From Xenorhabdus szentirmaii DSM 16338 (GTDB taxonomy: Bacteria; Pseudomonadota; Gammaproteobacteria; Enterobacterales; Enterobacteriaceae), in NCBI RefSeq assembly GCF_002632585.1, contig NZ_NIBV01000002.1, positions 775,909-839,908 on the forward strand: a stretch of DNA of 64,000 nt. Direction: 5' to 3'. Positions 9,309 to 16,828 of this stretch are shown piece after piece (position 1 is the first letter of the stretch; every line of letters begins with the position of its first letter). The position numbers and the translations under genes were made by a program. The notes beneath the pieces are model-generated. The model worked only from the letters and a program-made list of their open reading frames with translations. It ran no database searches and had not been told where the DNA came from.

Positions 9309-9752
9309 ATGGAATTTGAAATTGAGGGTAAAAAGTACAGAGCTGGCAAATTGAACGCATTTCAGCAACAGGATTTAGCTGTTGCATTAGTGCCCGTTAT
9401 TCCAGCCTTAAAACCTATTTTGGGTAAATTGAAACCCAGCGTTGTTGGGGGGGATGGTAAGCCGGTTTTTGGGCAAGAGGATCTCGTCGATTTCCTTGCA
9501 CCACTGGCGGATGCTATCCGTTCATTGGGGAAAGAAAATCGTTACGAAATTAACGATATCTGCTTGTCGGTTGTCAGCCGTGAATCAGGGGGTGTTTGGA
9601 GTCCTATCAATAGTGATCAACAGTTGATGTTTGACGACATAAACGGGCTGGATTTATTAAAGATTGTTGGCTATGTGGTTAAGGGAGCATTAGGTAATTT
9701 TTTTCCCGCACTGCCAGAGAGCGGCGAGTCATCCCTGGTCAACCCAGCCTAA
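9309..9752 (+). CDS. Tail assembly chaperone, short form
   Basis: 147 residues. Tail assembly chaperones coat the tape measure protein before tube polymerisation (lambda gpG role). It lies between the tube gene and the tape measure gene, as expected. The start is the ATG after AAGGGGACTAAT. Near the 3' end the codons AAT TTT TTT CCC contain the slippery heptamer T TTT TTT at 9698-9704, and the -1 frame stays open to 9937. The gene therefore probably makes two products, the short form ending at 9752 and a frameshifted long form. Confidence 0.82.
   Translation: MEFEIEGKKYRAGKLNAFQQQDLAVALVPVIPALKPILGKLKPSVVGGDGKPVFGQEDLVDFLAPLADAIRSLGKENRYEINDICLSVVSRESGGVWSPINSDQQLMFDDINGLDLLKIVGYVVKGALGNFFPALPESGESSLVNPA
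9698..9704 (+). promoter_or_regulatory. Programmed -1 ribosomal frameshift site
   Basis: Seven T in phase as T TTT TTT within the chaperone gene. Slipping back one base joins the zero frame to an open -1 frame with no stop until 9935. This is the X XXY YYZ form used by tail chaperone genes of many phages. I did not model a downstream pseudoknot. Confidence 0.75.
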
Positions 9753-9937
9753 TCTTAGAAACCCTCCCTAACGGGCGTGATTACGTGATGCGCCCAGCCC
9801 TTGAAGGTATGTGCAAGTTTGAGTCATTGGAGAATGGCGTTATCGATCTGGCCGGTATCGCCCTGATGAATGATGCACTGGATGTCAAAGCTGAAAACGA
9901 AGCGCTAATAGCACGGTGGAGAGATGAGCAACACTAA
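9704..9937 (+). CDS. Tail assembly chaperone, frameshifted C-terminal extension
   Basis: The -1 reading frame continuing from the slippery site. It encodes a basic linker, then 'LETLPNGRDYVMRPALEGM' and a helical end 'EALIARWRDEQH'. It has an internal ATG at 9788, so automatic callers usually report it as a separate 49-residue protein (DUF6889-like from memory). The stop overlaps the tape measure start at 9924 by 14 bases. The arrangement parallels lambda gpG-gpT. Treating it as an extension rather than an independent gene is inference, strongly supported by position and the open frame across the junction. Confidence 0.75.
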   Translation, partial: SRTARERRVIPGQPSLILETLPNGRDYVMRPALEGMCKFESLENGVIDLAGIALMNDALDVKAENEALIARWRDEQH

Positions 9938-12167
9938 TGCAGAAACTATCCGCGATTTTCTAATCTCGCTGGGTTTTGATATAGACAATGCAAGCGAGCA
10001 AAAATTTAACTCAATGGTGGCAGGCGTCACCGCTAATGTGCTGAAACTGGGTGCTGCCGTGGAAGGTGCAGCCCTTGCTGTTGTCGGCTTTACGGCTCAG
10101 GTTGCCAATGGTCTGGATAAGTTGTACTGGCAGGCACAACGCACAGGCGGTGCGGTGGAGCAGATTAAATCATTGGGCTATGCGGTGAGTCAGGCAGGCG
10201 GCACGGTTGAAGGGCTGAACTCATCATTAGAAGGTGTGGCCAAATTCTTGCGGAATAACCCCGGAGGCGAAGGCTTTCTGCGTAACATGGGTATTCAGAC
10301 CCGCGATGCCAACGGCAAACTAAGAGATACAGCCTCGCTCGTTGCGCTGGTGGGCGAACGGTTGTCGGCGCTGCCTATGTATCGGGCAAATCAGTATGCC
10401 AGTATCCTCGGCATTGATGAAAATACACTGATGGCGATGCGCCGTGGTATTGGCGGTTATGCTTCTGATTATCACCGGATAATCAAAACGCTCGGATATA
10501 ATCCCGAAGTTGCATCCCAACATGCTAATGCTTTTATGACCCAGATGTACCAACTTAAGTTGGTAATGGGTTCAGCGAAAGAAAAGGTCGGCGGTGAACT
10601 TGCCAGGGTATTAACGCCTAGTGTTGAAAAATTCACAAAATACATCCTCGCTAACTGGCCGGCGATTGAAAAAATTATCATGTCGGTGGTGAAAGCCATC
10701 CTTACGATGTCCGAAATACTCGGTCAATTGGTTTTTCGAGGTGCTAAAGGCATTCAGGATTTGATTGGCTGGTGGAAGCAGCTGGATGATGGAAGCCAGA
10801 ATTTAATCAAAATGTTCGGCCTCGTAGCTGCGGCATGGTGGGCGTTGAACCTGAAATTCCTAGCCTCACCTATCGGCATTATCACGGCATTAATGGCGGC
10901 TTTATTCCTACTCTATGATGATTATCAGACATGGAAAGAAGGTGGTGATAGTGAATTTAATTGGGGTAAATGGGAAGGGGCGATTAAAAAAATCAAAATG
11001 GAAATCACAGAGCTGACAAAGGAGTTCAAAGCATTAGGAACAGAAATACTGGAATTATTGGGTATTGACCCTAAAAAATGGTCGTTAAAATTCGAGTTTG
11101 AAGACCTTTCAAAAAGCCTCGGAGAACTTAGCAAAACGCTATCGCATCTTCTTGCTGCATTAAACCATCTTAATGATGGAAACCTTACGTTAGCCTGGGA
11201 AGAACTTAAGGCGGCATGGAAAGGTGACGAGCAAAATAAAAGAGATGTACGCCCTGTGGGTATCGATGCAGCGGAAAAACATCGTAATTTTATTTTAGAC
11301 GGGTATTTTTACCTGAATAACAAATTGAATGAATATATTGTGCCTGAAATACTGGGAGGTACACCATCCAAAGTAAAAACAGACAGTAATCAAGCCAAAG
11401 GGAATACTCGCGGAGAGCGCAACAATAACCCGTTGAATATAGAATATGCCAAGCAAAAAGGTGCAACGGTAGAAGACCATCCTGAACAGCGTTTTGCTAA
11501 ATTTAATTCGGAGTATATTGGCTTGGAGCGCACAGCTTGGCAATTGCGGCGTTATTTCAACGGGCTGACAGATGGTATAAAACGCCAAACGGTAGAAACC
11601 ATCGTGGAAAAGTGGGCACCTCCGGGCGGGAAAGATAAAAACCGTACAGAGGACTACATCAATAGAGTTGCTCAGCGGTTAGGAGTAGGGCGTAGAGATC
11701 ACTTAGATTTAAATAACCACGATGTTATGTACGCGCTGATGAATGCCATGAGTCCGGAAGAAATAGGAAAACCACTCCCTTACGATAAACGGTTAGTCAT
11801 GGCCGCTATTGCCGGTACTCCAGTCCCAACTAATGCACTTGCTAAAAACAGTAGCTTTAACTTTAATCCTAAGATGTTTGATAACGCGATGGCGAATATT
11901 AGCAATATGGTGGGTAATATAGACCCTCGTATAGCTAATAATGCCCAGGCGAATATCAGTAACATGATGCGTCAATCAGCGCCTTATACCCCAGAGTTAT
12001 TACGGGCAGAAGCCGGTGTAGCACACAACCAAGCTACAATAGCCCCAACCTACAATATTACGGTAAATGGTGTTGAATCTCCTCGGGAAGCTGCGGCACT
12101 GACAAGTGAAGCTGTACAACGTAATAACGCAATACTCGTGCGCAGCCTGCAAACTAAGGTGAGCTAA
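9924..12167 (+). CDS. Tail tape measure protein with lysozyme-like domain
   Basis: 747 residues; sets tail length and travels in the tube lumen. Residues 1-130 are helical with 'NAETIRDFLISLGFDIDN', typical of the N-terminus of this tape family. A hydrophobic stretch is near residues 290-330. Residues about 493-615 form a separate domain beginning 'RGERNNNPLNI' and including 'AKFNSEYIGLERTAWQLRRY' and 'KWAPPGGKDKNRTEDYI'. The same pattern (R-G-x-R-N-x-N-P-x-N-I ... W-A-P-P ... Y-I) occurs in the putative endolysin of the P2-like prophage at 34621-35016. It is probably a peptidoglycan hydrolase used during entry. The C-terminus ends in a conserved beta part. Confidence 0.85.
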   Translation: MSNTNAETIRDFLISLGFDIDNASEQKFNSMVAGVTANVLKLGAAVEGAALAVVGFTAQVANGLDKLYWQAQRTGGAVEQIKSLGYAVSQAGGTVEGLNSSLEGVAKFLRNNPGGEGFLRNMGIQTRDANGKLRDTASLVALVGERLSALPMYRANQYASILGIDENTLMAMRRGIGGYASDYHRIIKTLGYNPEVASQHANAFMTQMYQLKLVMGSAKEKVGGELARVLTPSVEKFTKYILANWPAIEKIIMSVVKAILTMSEILGQLVFRGAKGIQDLIGWWKQLDDGSQNLIKMFGLVAAAWWALNLKFLASPIGIITALMAALFLLYDDYQTWKEGGDSEFNWGKWEGAIKKIKMEITELTKEFKALGTEILELLGIDPKKWSLKFEFEDLSKSLGELSKTLSHLLAALNHLNDGNLTLAWEELKAAWKGDEQNKRDVRPVGIDAAEKHRNFILDGYFYLNNKLNEYIVPEILGGTPSKVKTDSNQAKGNTRGERNNNPLNIEYAKQKGATVEDHPEQRFAKFNSEYIGLERTAWQLRRYFNGLTDGIKRQTVETIVEKWAPPGGKDKNRTEDYINRVAQRLGVGRRDHLDLNNHDVMYALMNAMSPEEIGKPLPYDKRLVMAAIAGTPVPTNALAKNSSFNFNPKMFDNAMANISNMVGNIDPRIANNAQANISNMMRQSAPYTPELLRAEAGVAHNQATIAPTYNITVNGVESPREAAALTSEAVQRNNAILVRSLQTKVS

Positions 12168-12787
12168 TGGATATTTTATCGACGATATTTTCTCAGAATA
12201 CGAGAAAAATAGGGATGATAGTGCCGAGTGTGGTCATTTCAGAGAAGCACCAAGATGCAACGGAAATCACTGAGCATCCTGTACAGCAGGGTGCTGCCAT
12301 CAGTGATCATGCTTACGATAAGCCGTCAGAAGTGACAATGGAAATTGGCTTTGCGGGTGGTGGTTCTCTAATTGACGGCTTTAATACGCCTACTAAAATA
12401 TTTGATTTTGATACCGAAGAAATACTGGGTAAAAGCCCCAAAGAAATCTATGAGCAGTTACTAAAGTTAAAATCGTCAAAAGAACCGTTCGACGTTACCA
12501 CGGGTAAACGGCAGTATAAAAATATGCTGATCCGTGCAATTGAAGTGACGACAGATAAAACCTCTGAAAATGTCCTGATGGTTGTTTTAACCTTGCGTGA
12601 GGTGATTATTATCAATACCGCAAAGGTTGAAGGGATCGCTGCCCCACCTGAAAGGATGAAAGCACCGTTGGATACTGGGGGTGTTGTGGATAAAGGAACT
12701 AAAACACCAGTCGAACCAAAAAACAAAGGCAGCATTATCAAGCTAATTAGAAAAGGAGTTACTAAATTTTTGGAGGGTTTTGAATGA
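12167..12787 (+). CDS. Dit-like baseplate/tail tip protein
   Basis: 206 residues. The N-terminal half ('VVISEKHQDATEITEHPVQQ', 'ISDHAYDKPSEVTMEIGF', then 'PKEIYEQLLKLKSSKEPFDV') matches the Dit-like N-terminal domain of baseplate proteins that sit around the tube end, as I recall it. The second half is Lys/Pro-rich and probably flexible. Its start overlaps the tape measure stop (TAATG), and its end overlaps the next gene (ATGA), so translation is coupled along the baseplate genes. Confidence 0.72.
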   Translation: MDILSTIFSQNTRKIGMIVPSVVISEKHQDATEITEHPVQQGAAISDHAYDKPSEVTMEIGFAGGGSLIDGFNTPTKIFDFDTEEILGKSPKEIYEQLLKLKSSKEPFDVTTGKRQYKNMLIRAIEVTTDKTSENVLMVVLTLREVIIINTAKVEGIAAPPERMKAPLDTGGVVDKGTKTPVEPKNKGSIIKLIRKGVTKFLEGFE

Positions 12788-13086
12788 ATATTATTGAAAT
12801 TCCGTTACAAGCAGAAAATCAGCGGTTTGATATCCAATTAGGCGGCATCAATTACCAAATGCGTTTGCAGTGCCGGGACTGCGCAGGCTGGGTTTTGGAT
12901 ATTATGCACCCCAACAGTGAGCCAATTGTAAGGGGTATTCCGTTGGTTTTTGGTGTGGATATTTTGGAACAACATAGTTATTTAGGGTTTAATGGCTCGT
13001 TGGTTTTCTATTGTAATGATCCAAAAAATGAGATGAACAGGAAAGCGTTAGGTAGAAGCAACAGGCTATACTTTATCTCGTTATAG
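12784..13086 (+). CDS. Phage baseplate plug protein
   Basis: 100 residues. The pattern 'IPLQAENQRFDIQLGGINYQM' followed by 'GWVLDI' and 'GIPLVFGVDILEQ' is characteristic of the baseplate plug family that closes the tube above the spike in simple contractile phages. The size and the position after the Dit-like gene agree. The gene is followed by a cargo gene rather than the hub gene, which comes 1.7 kb further on; the baseplate operon has thus been interrupted. Confidence 0.75.
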   Translation: MNIIEIPLQAENQRFDIQLGGINYQMRLQCRDCAGWVLDIMHPNSEPIVRGIPLVFGVDILEQHSYLGFNGSLVFYCNDPKNEMNRKALGRSNRLYFISL

Positions 13087-13117
13087 TTATTAGATATATA
13101 GCTAAAAGGGTTGGGTA

Positions 13118-14089
13118 ATGTTAAAGACAATAGCTGTTGCTTTATTTTTGGTGTCCACTGCCGCTAACACTGCGAGTTTTGATTGCAACAAAGCTTCCAG
13201 TAAGCCTGAGAAATTAATCTGTAACACTCCGACCTTATCTCAAGCGGACGAGGCTCTATACGTCGACTATCTCCAAGCAAAGATTGCTACCGGAAATAGT
13301 GATGACTTTAAAAAATTAGTTAAACAGAACTGGAAACTGCGCGAAAAGAACTGTGAGACCGAAAAATGTTTACTGAATTGGTATGAACGTTCAATCGAAT
13401 TATATAGGCAAATCGCTGCAAATAAATTGATAGGCAATGAAAATAGTTACCTATACGGTACCCCGGTAAAAATTAAAGGCACTTTAACTAAAGAATCGGT
13501 AGGCTTTCCATCTTTAAGGTTAAATGACCTTATTTCGGTATTTCCGCAAGAGGGAGATGAGGTCGGGGGCGACAACACACCGGAGTTTGGTGTCGCAGTT
13601 ATGCAGCTTGCAATGTCTGATGATTCTCAATGGAATATATTTGAGAAATTTAAAGGGCAGAACGCAGTTGTTACATGTGGCTTGTATCACTCACATACCG
13701 CACATCACAAGACACCAGTGTTATGTTCAGTAATGGATATATCACCCATAAAAACAAGCAACGAGAAGCCAGTAAAAAACCAGAAAGAAAAAACGAGTAG
13801 ATCCCTTGATGATTTTTTCACAAATAATCCGGAACTATCTAAGAACATATACATTAAGAAGGCGATAAAAGATATGGCAGGTGGTTACGCTTTATCAGAT
13901 GTTTATCCTGCATTTTCGGATGAGACAAACGCAATCCGGACAAGAAATGCCAAGTTGTTAGAAAGTGGATATGATTATGCAAGGTTAGCTATCCGGGGGC
14001 TACAAAATAATTGCCAGGAGGGACTGGGCCGCGTGTTCGGACTTCAGGAAAAAGAATGTCAAATATTAAGCAGATACCAAGATAGATAG
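13118..14089 (+). CDS. Secreted LprI-like/DUF4431 protein, moron
   Basis: 323 residues with a clear N-terminal signal peptide (about 'MLKTIAVALFLVSTAANTAS', likely cut near residue 20). Residues 21-110 look like the LprI/DUF1311 lysozyme-inhibitor-type domain: 'FDCNKASSKPEKLICNTPTL', 'LREKNCETEKCLLNWYERSI', with four paired Cys. Residues 120-210 resemble DUF4431 ('GTLTKESVGFPSLRLND', ending 'VVTCGLYHSHTAHHKTPVLC'). The last 100 residues are unassigned, with two more Cys. It is AT-rich compared with the tail genes, has its own terminator, and splits the baseplate operon, so it is probably a lysogenic conversion gene acting in the periplasm. Lysozyme inhibition is an inference from domain type only. 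Confidence 0.65.
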   Translation: MLKTIAVALFLVSTAANTASFDCNKASSKPEKLICNTPTLSQADEALYVDYLQAKIATGNSDDFKKLVKQNWKLREKNCETEKCLLNWYERSIELYRQIAANKLIGNENSYLYGTPVKIKGTLTKESVGFPSLRLNDLISVFPQEGDEVGGDNTPEFGVAVMQLAMSDDSQWNIFEKFKGQNAVVTCGLYHSHTAHHKTPVLCSVMDISPIKTSNEKPVKNQKEKTSRSLDDFFTNNPELSKNIYIKKAIKDMAGGYALSDVYPAFSDETNAIRTRNAKLLESGYDYARLAIRGLQNNCQEGLGRVFGLQEKECQILSRYQDR

Positions 14090-14107
14090 TAATTACAAAG
14101 TCAAACA

Positions 14108-14132
14108 GCCCCTTTAAGGGGCTTTTTCTTTT
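14108..14132 (+). terminator. Rho-independent terminator
   Basis: GCCCCTT and AAGGGGC arms at 14108-14122 followed by a T-rich tract. It closes the secreted-protein gene. Confidence 0.8.
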
Positions 14133-14152
14133 TTAGAGATAATGAAGTTAGT

Positions 14153-14213
14153 TTAAGCTGCTCCATCTGCCCCTAAATTAGCCAAAATATTAGGGGCAGA
14201 TGGAGCAGCTTAA
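14153..14213. repeat. Perfect 24-bp inverted repeat with 13-base loop
   Basis: Arms at 14153-14176 and 14190-14213 are exact reverse complements (start TTAAGCTGCTCC, end ..CTTAA). The loop is 13 bases and AT-rich. It lies 20 bases after the terminator of the preceding gene, in a 378-base stretch (14090-14467) without a gene. There is no T-run after it, so a terminator role is less likely than a structured RNA, a REP/MITE-like unit or a protein binding site. Confidence 0.85.
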
Positions 14214-14390
14214 TTACTCGTCTTTGTAACAGAATTGACTAATTTAACAATGACTAATAGTAGTAACAATAAGTCTTAAGTCATTTAGTGAGTATAAATA
14301 GTTTAATATTCGAGCCGGTTCGCAATTTAAAATGAACTGACTTTACAAAAAGTTACAATCAAGTAATAAATAGTATCGCTTTAAACGGCG

Positions 14391-14426
14391 AAGCCCTCCA
14401 GCTAGTAGCAATAGTCTGGAGGGCTT
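14391..14426 (+). terminator. Hairpin, probable terminator before small gene
   Basis: AAGCCCTCCAG at 14391-14401 pairs perfectly with CTGGAGGGCTT at 14416-14426, loop 14 bases. Only a weak T-rich end follows (CTAATAAAA). It lies 42 bases before the next ATG and might instead act as a leader structure. Confidence 0.6.
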
Positions 14427-14467
14427 CTAATAAAACAGTCTACAGCCTAATGTGCGAGGTATAGACA

Positions 14468-14734
14468 ATGACAATTATATCAGTTAATGAAACAGGTAAT
14501 GCAAACGGCTTTACAACAGATGCTCAAATTTATGAAGGCGCTCAAAATTTAGCCTCACCAAATGAGATGAATGGTAAAGTTTTAGTTGATGCCGAAGCTT
14601 ACTGGCGGTTGCGTAAAGACTTACTGGCTACTCAGAAAATTGTGAACGAGTTACTGACTCGGATGCGTTTTATTCACGATGGCAGCAGCATAGCTGAACA
14701 TGATTACCCGATACACGAAGTGGTTTCACGTTAA
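14468..14734 (+). CDS. Small hypothetical protein between baseplate genes
   Basis: 88 residues, start ATG at 14468 after GAGGTATAGACA, a good ribosome-binding site. The sequence is helical in its second half ('EAYWRLRKDLLATQKIVNEL'). I do not recognise the family. It is flanked by hairpins on both sides (14391-14426 and 14742-14770), so it is transcriptionally separate from the baseplate genes and may be another cargo or regulatory gene. The end overlaps the listed frame of the next gene, whose real start is at 14784. Confidence 0.6.
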   Translation: MTIISVNETGNANGFTTDAQIYEGAQNLASPNEMNGKVLVDAEAYWRLRKDLLATQKIVNELLTRMRFIHDGSSIAEHDYPIHEVVSR

Positions 14735-14741
14735 ACATTTT

Positions 14742-14770
14742 AACCCGCTTAAAAGGCGGGTTTTTCTTTT
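14742..14770 (+). terminator. Rho-independent terminator
   Basis: AACCCGC, loop about TTAAAAG, GCGGGTT then a T-rich tract. It follows the 88-residue gene and lies immediately before the hub gene. Confidence 0.8.
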
Positions 14771-14783
14771 ATACGAGGTCACT

Positions 14784-15728
14784 ATGTCAAAACAATGGCT
14801 TCGCGAGTGCAGCTTGATTGTTGCAGATGAAAAGGGTGAAGGCATCGATATATCAGCCCTGAAAATAAAGTTTAATATCACCCGACCTTCTTTCGCTTAT
14901 CCCGCTACAGGCATCTTTAAAGTTTATAACCTGAACGAAGAAACACGAAATAAGATCCGTAAAAACGAATACAAAATTATTAAGTTCAACGCCGGATACC
15001 AAGGTAACTCAGGTCAGATATTTGCTGGGCAAATTCAGTACACTTACACAGGGAGAGACAGCCCCACAGATACGTATGTCGTGATACAAGCAGGTGATGG
15101 AGATCAGCCGTATAACAACGCAGTCATTAGTATCACCATATCGGCAGGATACACACAGGAAGATATTGACCGGTTGTTAATGCGGGATATTGAGAAATAC
15201 GGAATAGTTGCCGGATTAAGGCCGGAGCTTAATAAGAACATAGCCCCACGAGGTAAGGTTATGTTTGGAATGCACCGAGATGAAGTGTCCATTCTGGCCC
15301 GACAGAACGGTGCCGAATGGCGCTATGAAGACGGTCAATGCCACATAATTCCTAAACGTACCTATCTCACTGAGGCGGTGGTATTGACTTATCAAACAGG
15401 GTTAATAGGAATGCCAGAGCAAACAATCGGCGGCGGGATAAACGTTAAATGCCTCATTAATCCAAAGATCAGACCGGGGACATTAATCCGGCTGGACAAT
15501 GAGTCTATCAATGAGGCGGGGAAATCCACTGGTGTTATTGCATCAAATAACAGTGAGATAGAAATGCCTGCCCCTATTGATGCCGATGGCGATTACATTG
15601 TCATTAACGTCAACTATTTCGGTGATACCCGTGAAAACATGTACTACATGGAAATGGTTTGTGTCGCTAAATCAGACCAGACATTACTCAATAATTCAGC
15701 ACTACAAGCGGATGTGAGGCCAGCATGA
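14784..15728 (+). CDS. Baseplate hub protein
   Basis: 314 residues from the ATG at 14784, which follows 'ACGAGGTCACT'; the frame is open further upstream but passes through the terminator, so the earlier start is rejected. The order hub, Gp138-type spike, gp25-like, baseplate J, DUF2612 is standard for these phages. The sequence has the layered beta structure of a gp27/protein D-like hub: 'LKIKFNITRPSFAYPATGIFKVYNLNEETRNKI', then a middle domain with 'VSILARQNGAEWRYEDG' and a C-terminal 'GDYIVINVNYFGDTRENMYYMEM'. The end overlaps the spike start (ATGA). Confidence 0.75.
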   Translation: MSKQWLRECSLIVADEKGEGIDISALKIKFNITRPSFAYPATGIFKVYNLNEETRNKIRKNEYKIIKFNAGYQGNSGQIFAGQIQYTYTGRDSPTDTYVVIQAGDGDQPYNNAVISITISAGYTQEDIDRLLMRDIEKYGIVAGLRPELNKNIAPRGKVMFGMHRDEVSILARQNGAEWRYEDGQCHIIPKRTYLTEAVVLTYQTGLIGMPEQTIGGGINVKCLINPKIRPGTLIRLDNESINEAGKSTGVIASNNSEIEMPAPIDADGDYIVINVNYFGDTRENMYYMEMVCVAKSDQTLLNNSALQADVRPA

Positions 15729-16480
15729 TCACTAACTTTGAACGCATCAATCAACCCGAAACGCCGTTCTTGTTAATGAAAGAGGCGGTCAGTTCAGGGC
15801 TATATGTTTCCGTACCGTGTATTATCCAGTCATTCAATGCCGATGCTGTTACCGTCACTGCACAGCCTGCGATACGCTGGTCAGTGACAAATAGCGAGGG
15901 TAAGACTGAATCAGTTGCATTGCCATTGCTGGTGGATGTACCTGTTATTTTCCCTCGCGGTGGCGGTGTTACTCTGACATTCCCCATAAAAGTAGGTGAT
16001 GAATGCTTGGTAATTTTCGCTGATCGGTGCATTGATTACTGGTGGCAGAACGGCGGCGTACAAGAGCCGGTAGATCCGCGCCAGCATAATCTATCTGATG
16101 GTTTTGCGATTGTTGGTCCTCAGTCTCAGGCGAGGAAAATAGGCGGTATCAGCACCAGCGCGGCGCAATTACGGACAGATGACGGCGCAGCGTACATAGA
16201 ACTGTCACCCAATAACCATAACGTTATGGTAAAAACCCTCGGCAAACTGACCGCAACAGCTAACAGAGGTACTGAAATCAACTCTCCTGAAATTGTACTT
16301 AACGGCAATGTGACCATTAACGGCAATCTGTCACAAGGTATGGGCACGAGCGGTGGAGTGGCAACCATGAACGGCCCTATTACAGTTAAAAACGATGTGA
16401 CTTCGGGCGGTATCAGCTTAATGAAGCATCGACATGGAGGTGTTCAAACGGGTAGTGGAACAACAGGAGGACCACAATAA
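15725..16480 (+). CDS. Gp138-like membrane-puncturing spike protein
   Basis: 251 residues. Gp138-family proteins are trimeric spikes at the tip of the tube. The N-terminal OB-like domain contains 'YVSVPCIIQSFNADAVTVTAQPAI' and 'FPRGGGVTLTFPIKVGDECLVIFADRCIDYWWQNG', typical of the family. The following part is a repetitive beta helix ('EIVLNGNVTINGNLSQG'), and the end 'LMKHRHGGVQTGSGTTGGP' has the HxH metal-binding pattern of spike apices. The start overlaps the hub stop. Confidence 0.85.
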   Translation: MITNFERINQPETPFLLMKEAVSSGLYVSVPCIIQSFNADAVTVTAQPAIRWSVTNSEGKTESVALPLLVDVPVIFPRGGGVTLTFPIKVGDECLVIFADRCIDYWWQNGGVQEPVDPRQHNLSDGFAIVGPQSQARKIGGISTSAAQLRTDDGAAYIELSPNNHNVMVKTLGKLTATANRGTEINSPEIVLNGNVTINGNLSQGMGTSGGVATMNGPITVKNDVTSGGISLMKHRHGGVQTGSGTTGGPQ

Positions 16481-16824
16481 TGCGATATCGACGAGAGGAC
16501 AACGGTGATTACAGTTTCGGGCAAGGGGATAATACTTTTCTCATCGATTCACCCGAGGCAGTAGCACAGGCAGTAAAGACGAGGCTCAATTTATGGTCCG
16601 GGGATTGGTTTCTGGATACGGCAGAGGGCACGCCATATAGAGAGGCTGTATTAGAGAAAAACTATGCCAGTGCGATGTTACTCCGGGAGCGTATCCTTGA
16701 TACCAAAGGTGTGACTGAAATTGTTTCACTCGATGCCAGCCGTGATCCTGACAGCCGTAAGATAATCATTACCGCTACCATCAACACCCGCTACGGCAAA
16801 GCCACCGTAACCAGCAAAAGATAA
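16480..16824 (+). CDS. Baseplate wedge protein, gp25-like
   Basis: 114 residues. The position between spike and baseplate J genes and the pattern 'SPEAVAQAVKTRLNLWSGDWFLDTAEGTPY' followed by 'LRERILDTKGVTEIVSL' is the gp25/W-like fold that joins sheath and baseplate. There is no catalytic motif to suggest lysozyme activity, despite the T4 name. The start overlaps the spike stop (TAATG). Confidence 0.75.
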   Translation: MRYRREDNGDYSFGQGDNTFLIDSPEAVAQAVKTRLNLWSGDWFLDTAEGTPYREAVLEKNYASAMLLRERILDTKGVTEIVSLDASRDPDSRKIIITATINTRYGKATVTSKR

Positions 16825-16828
16825 CACT

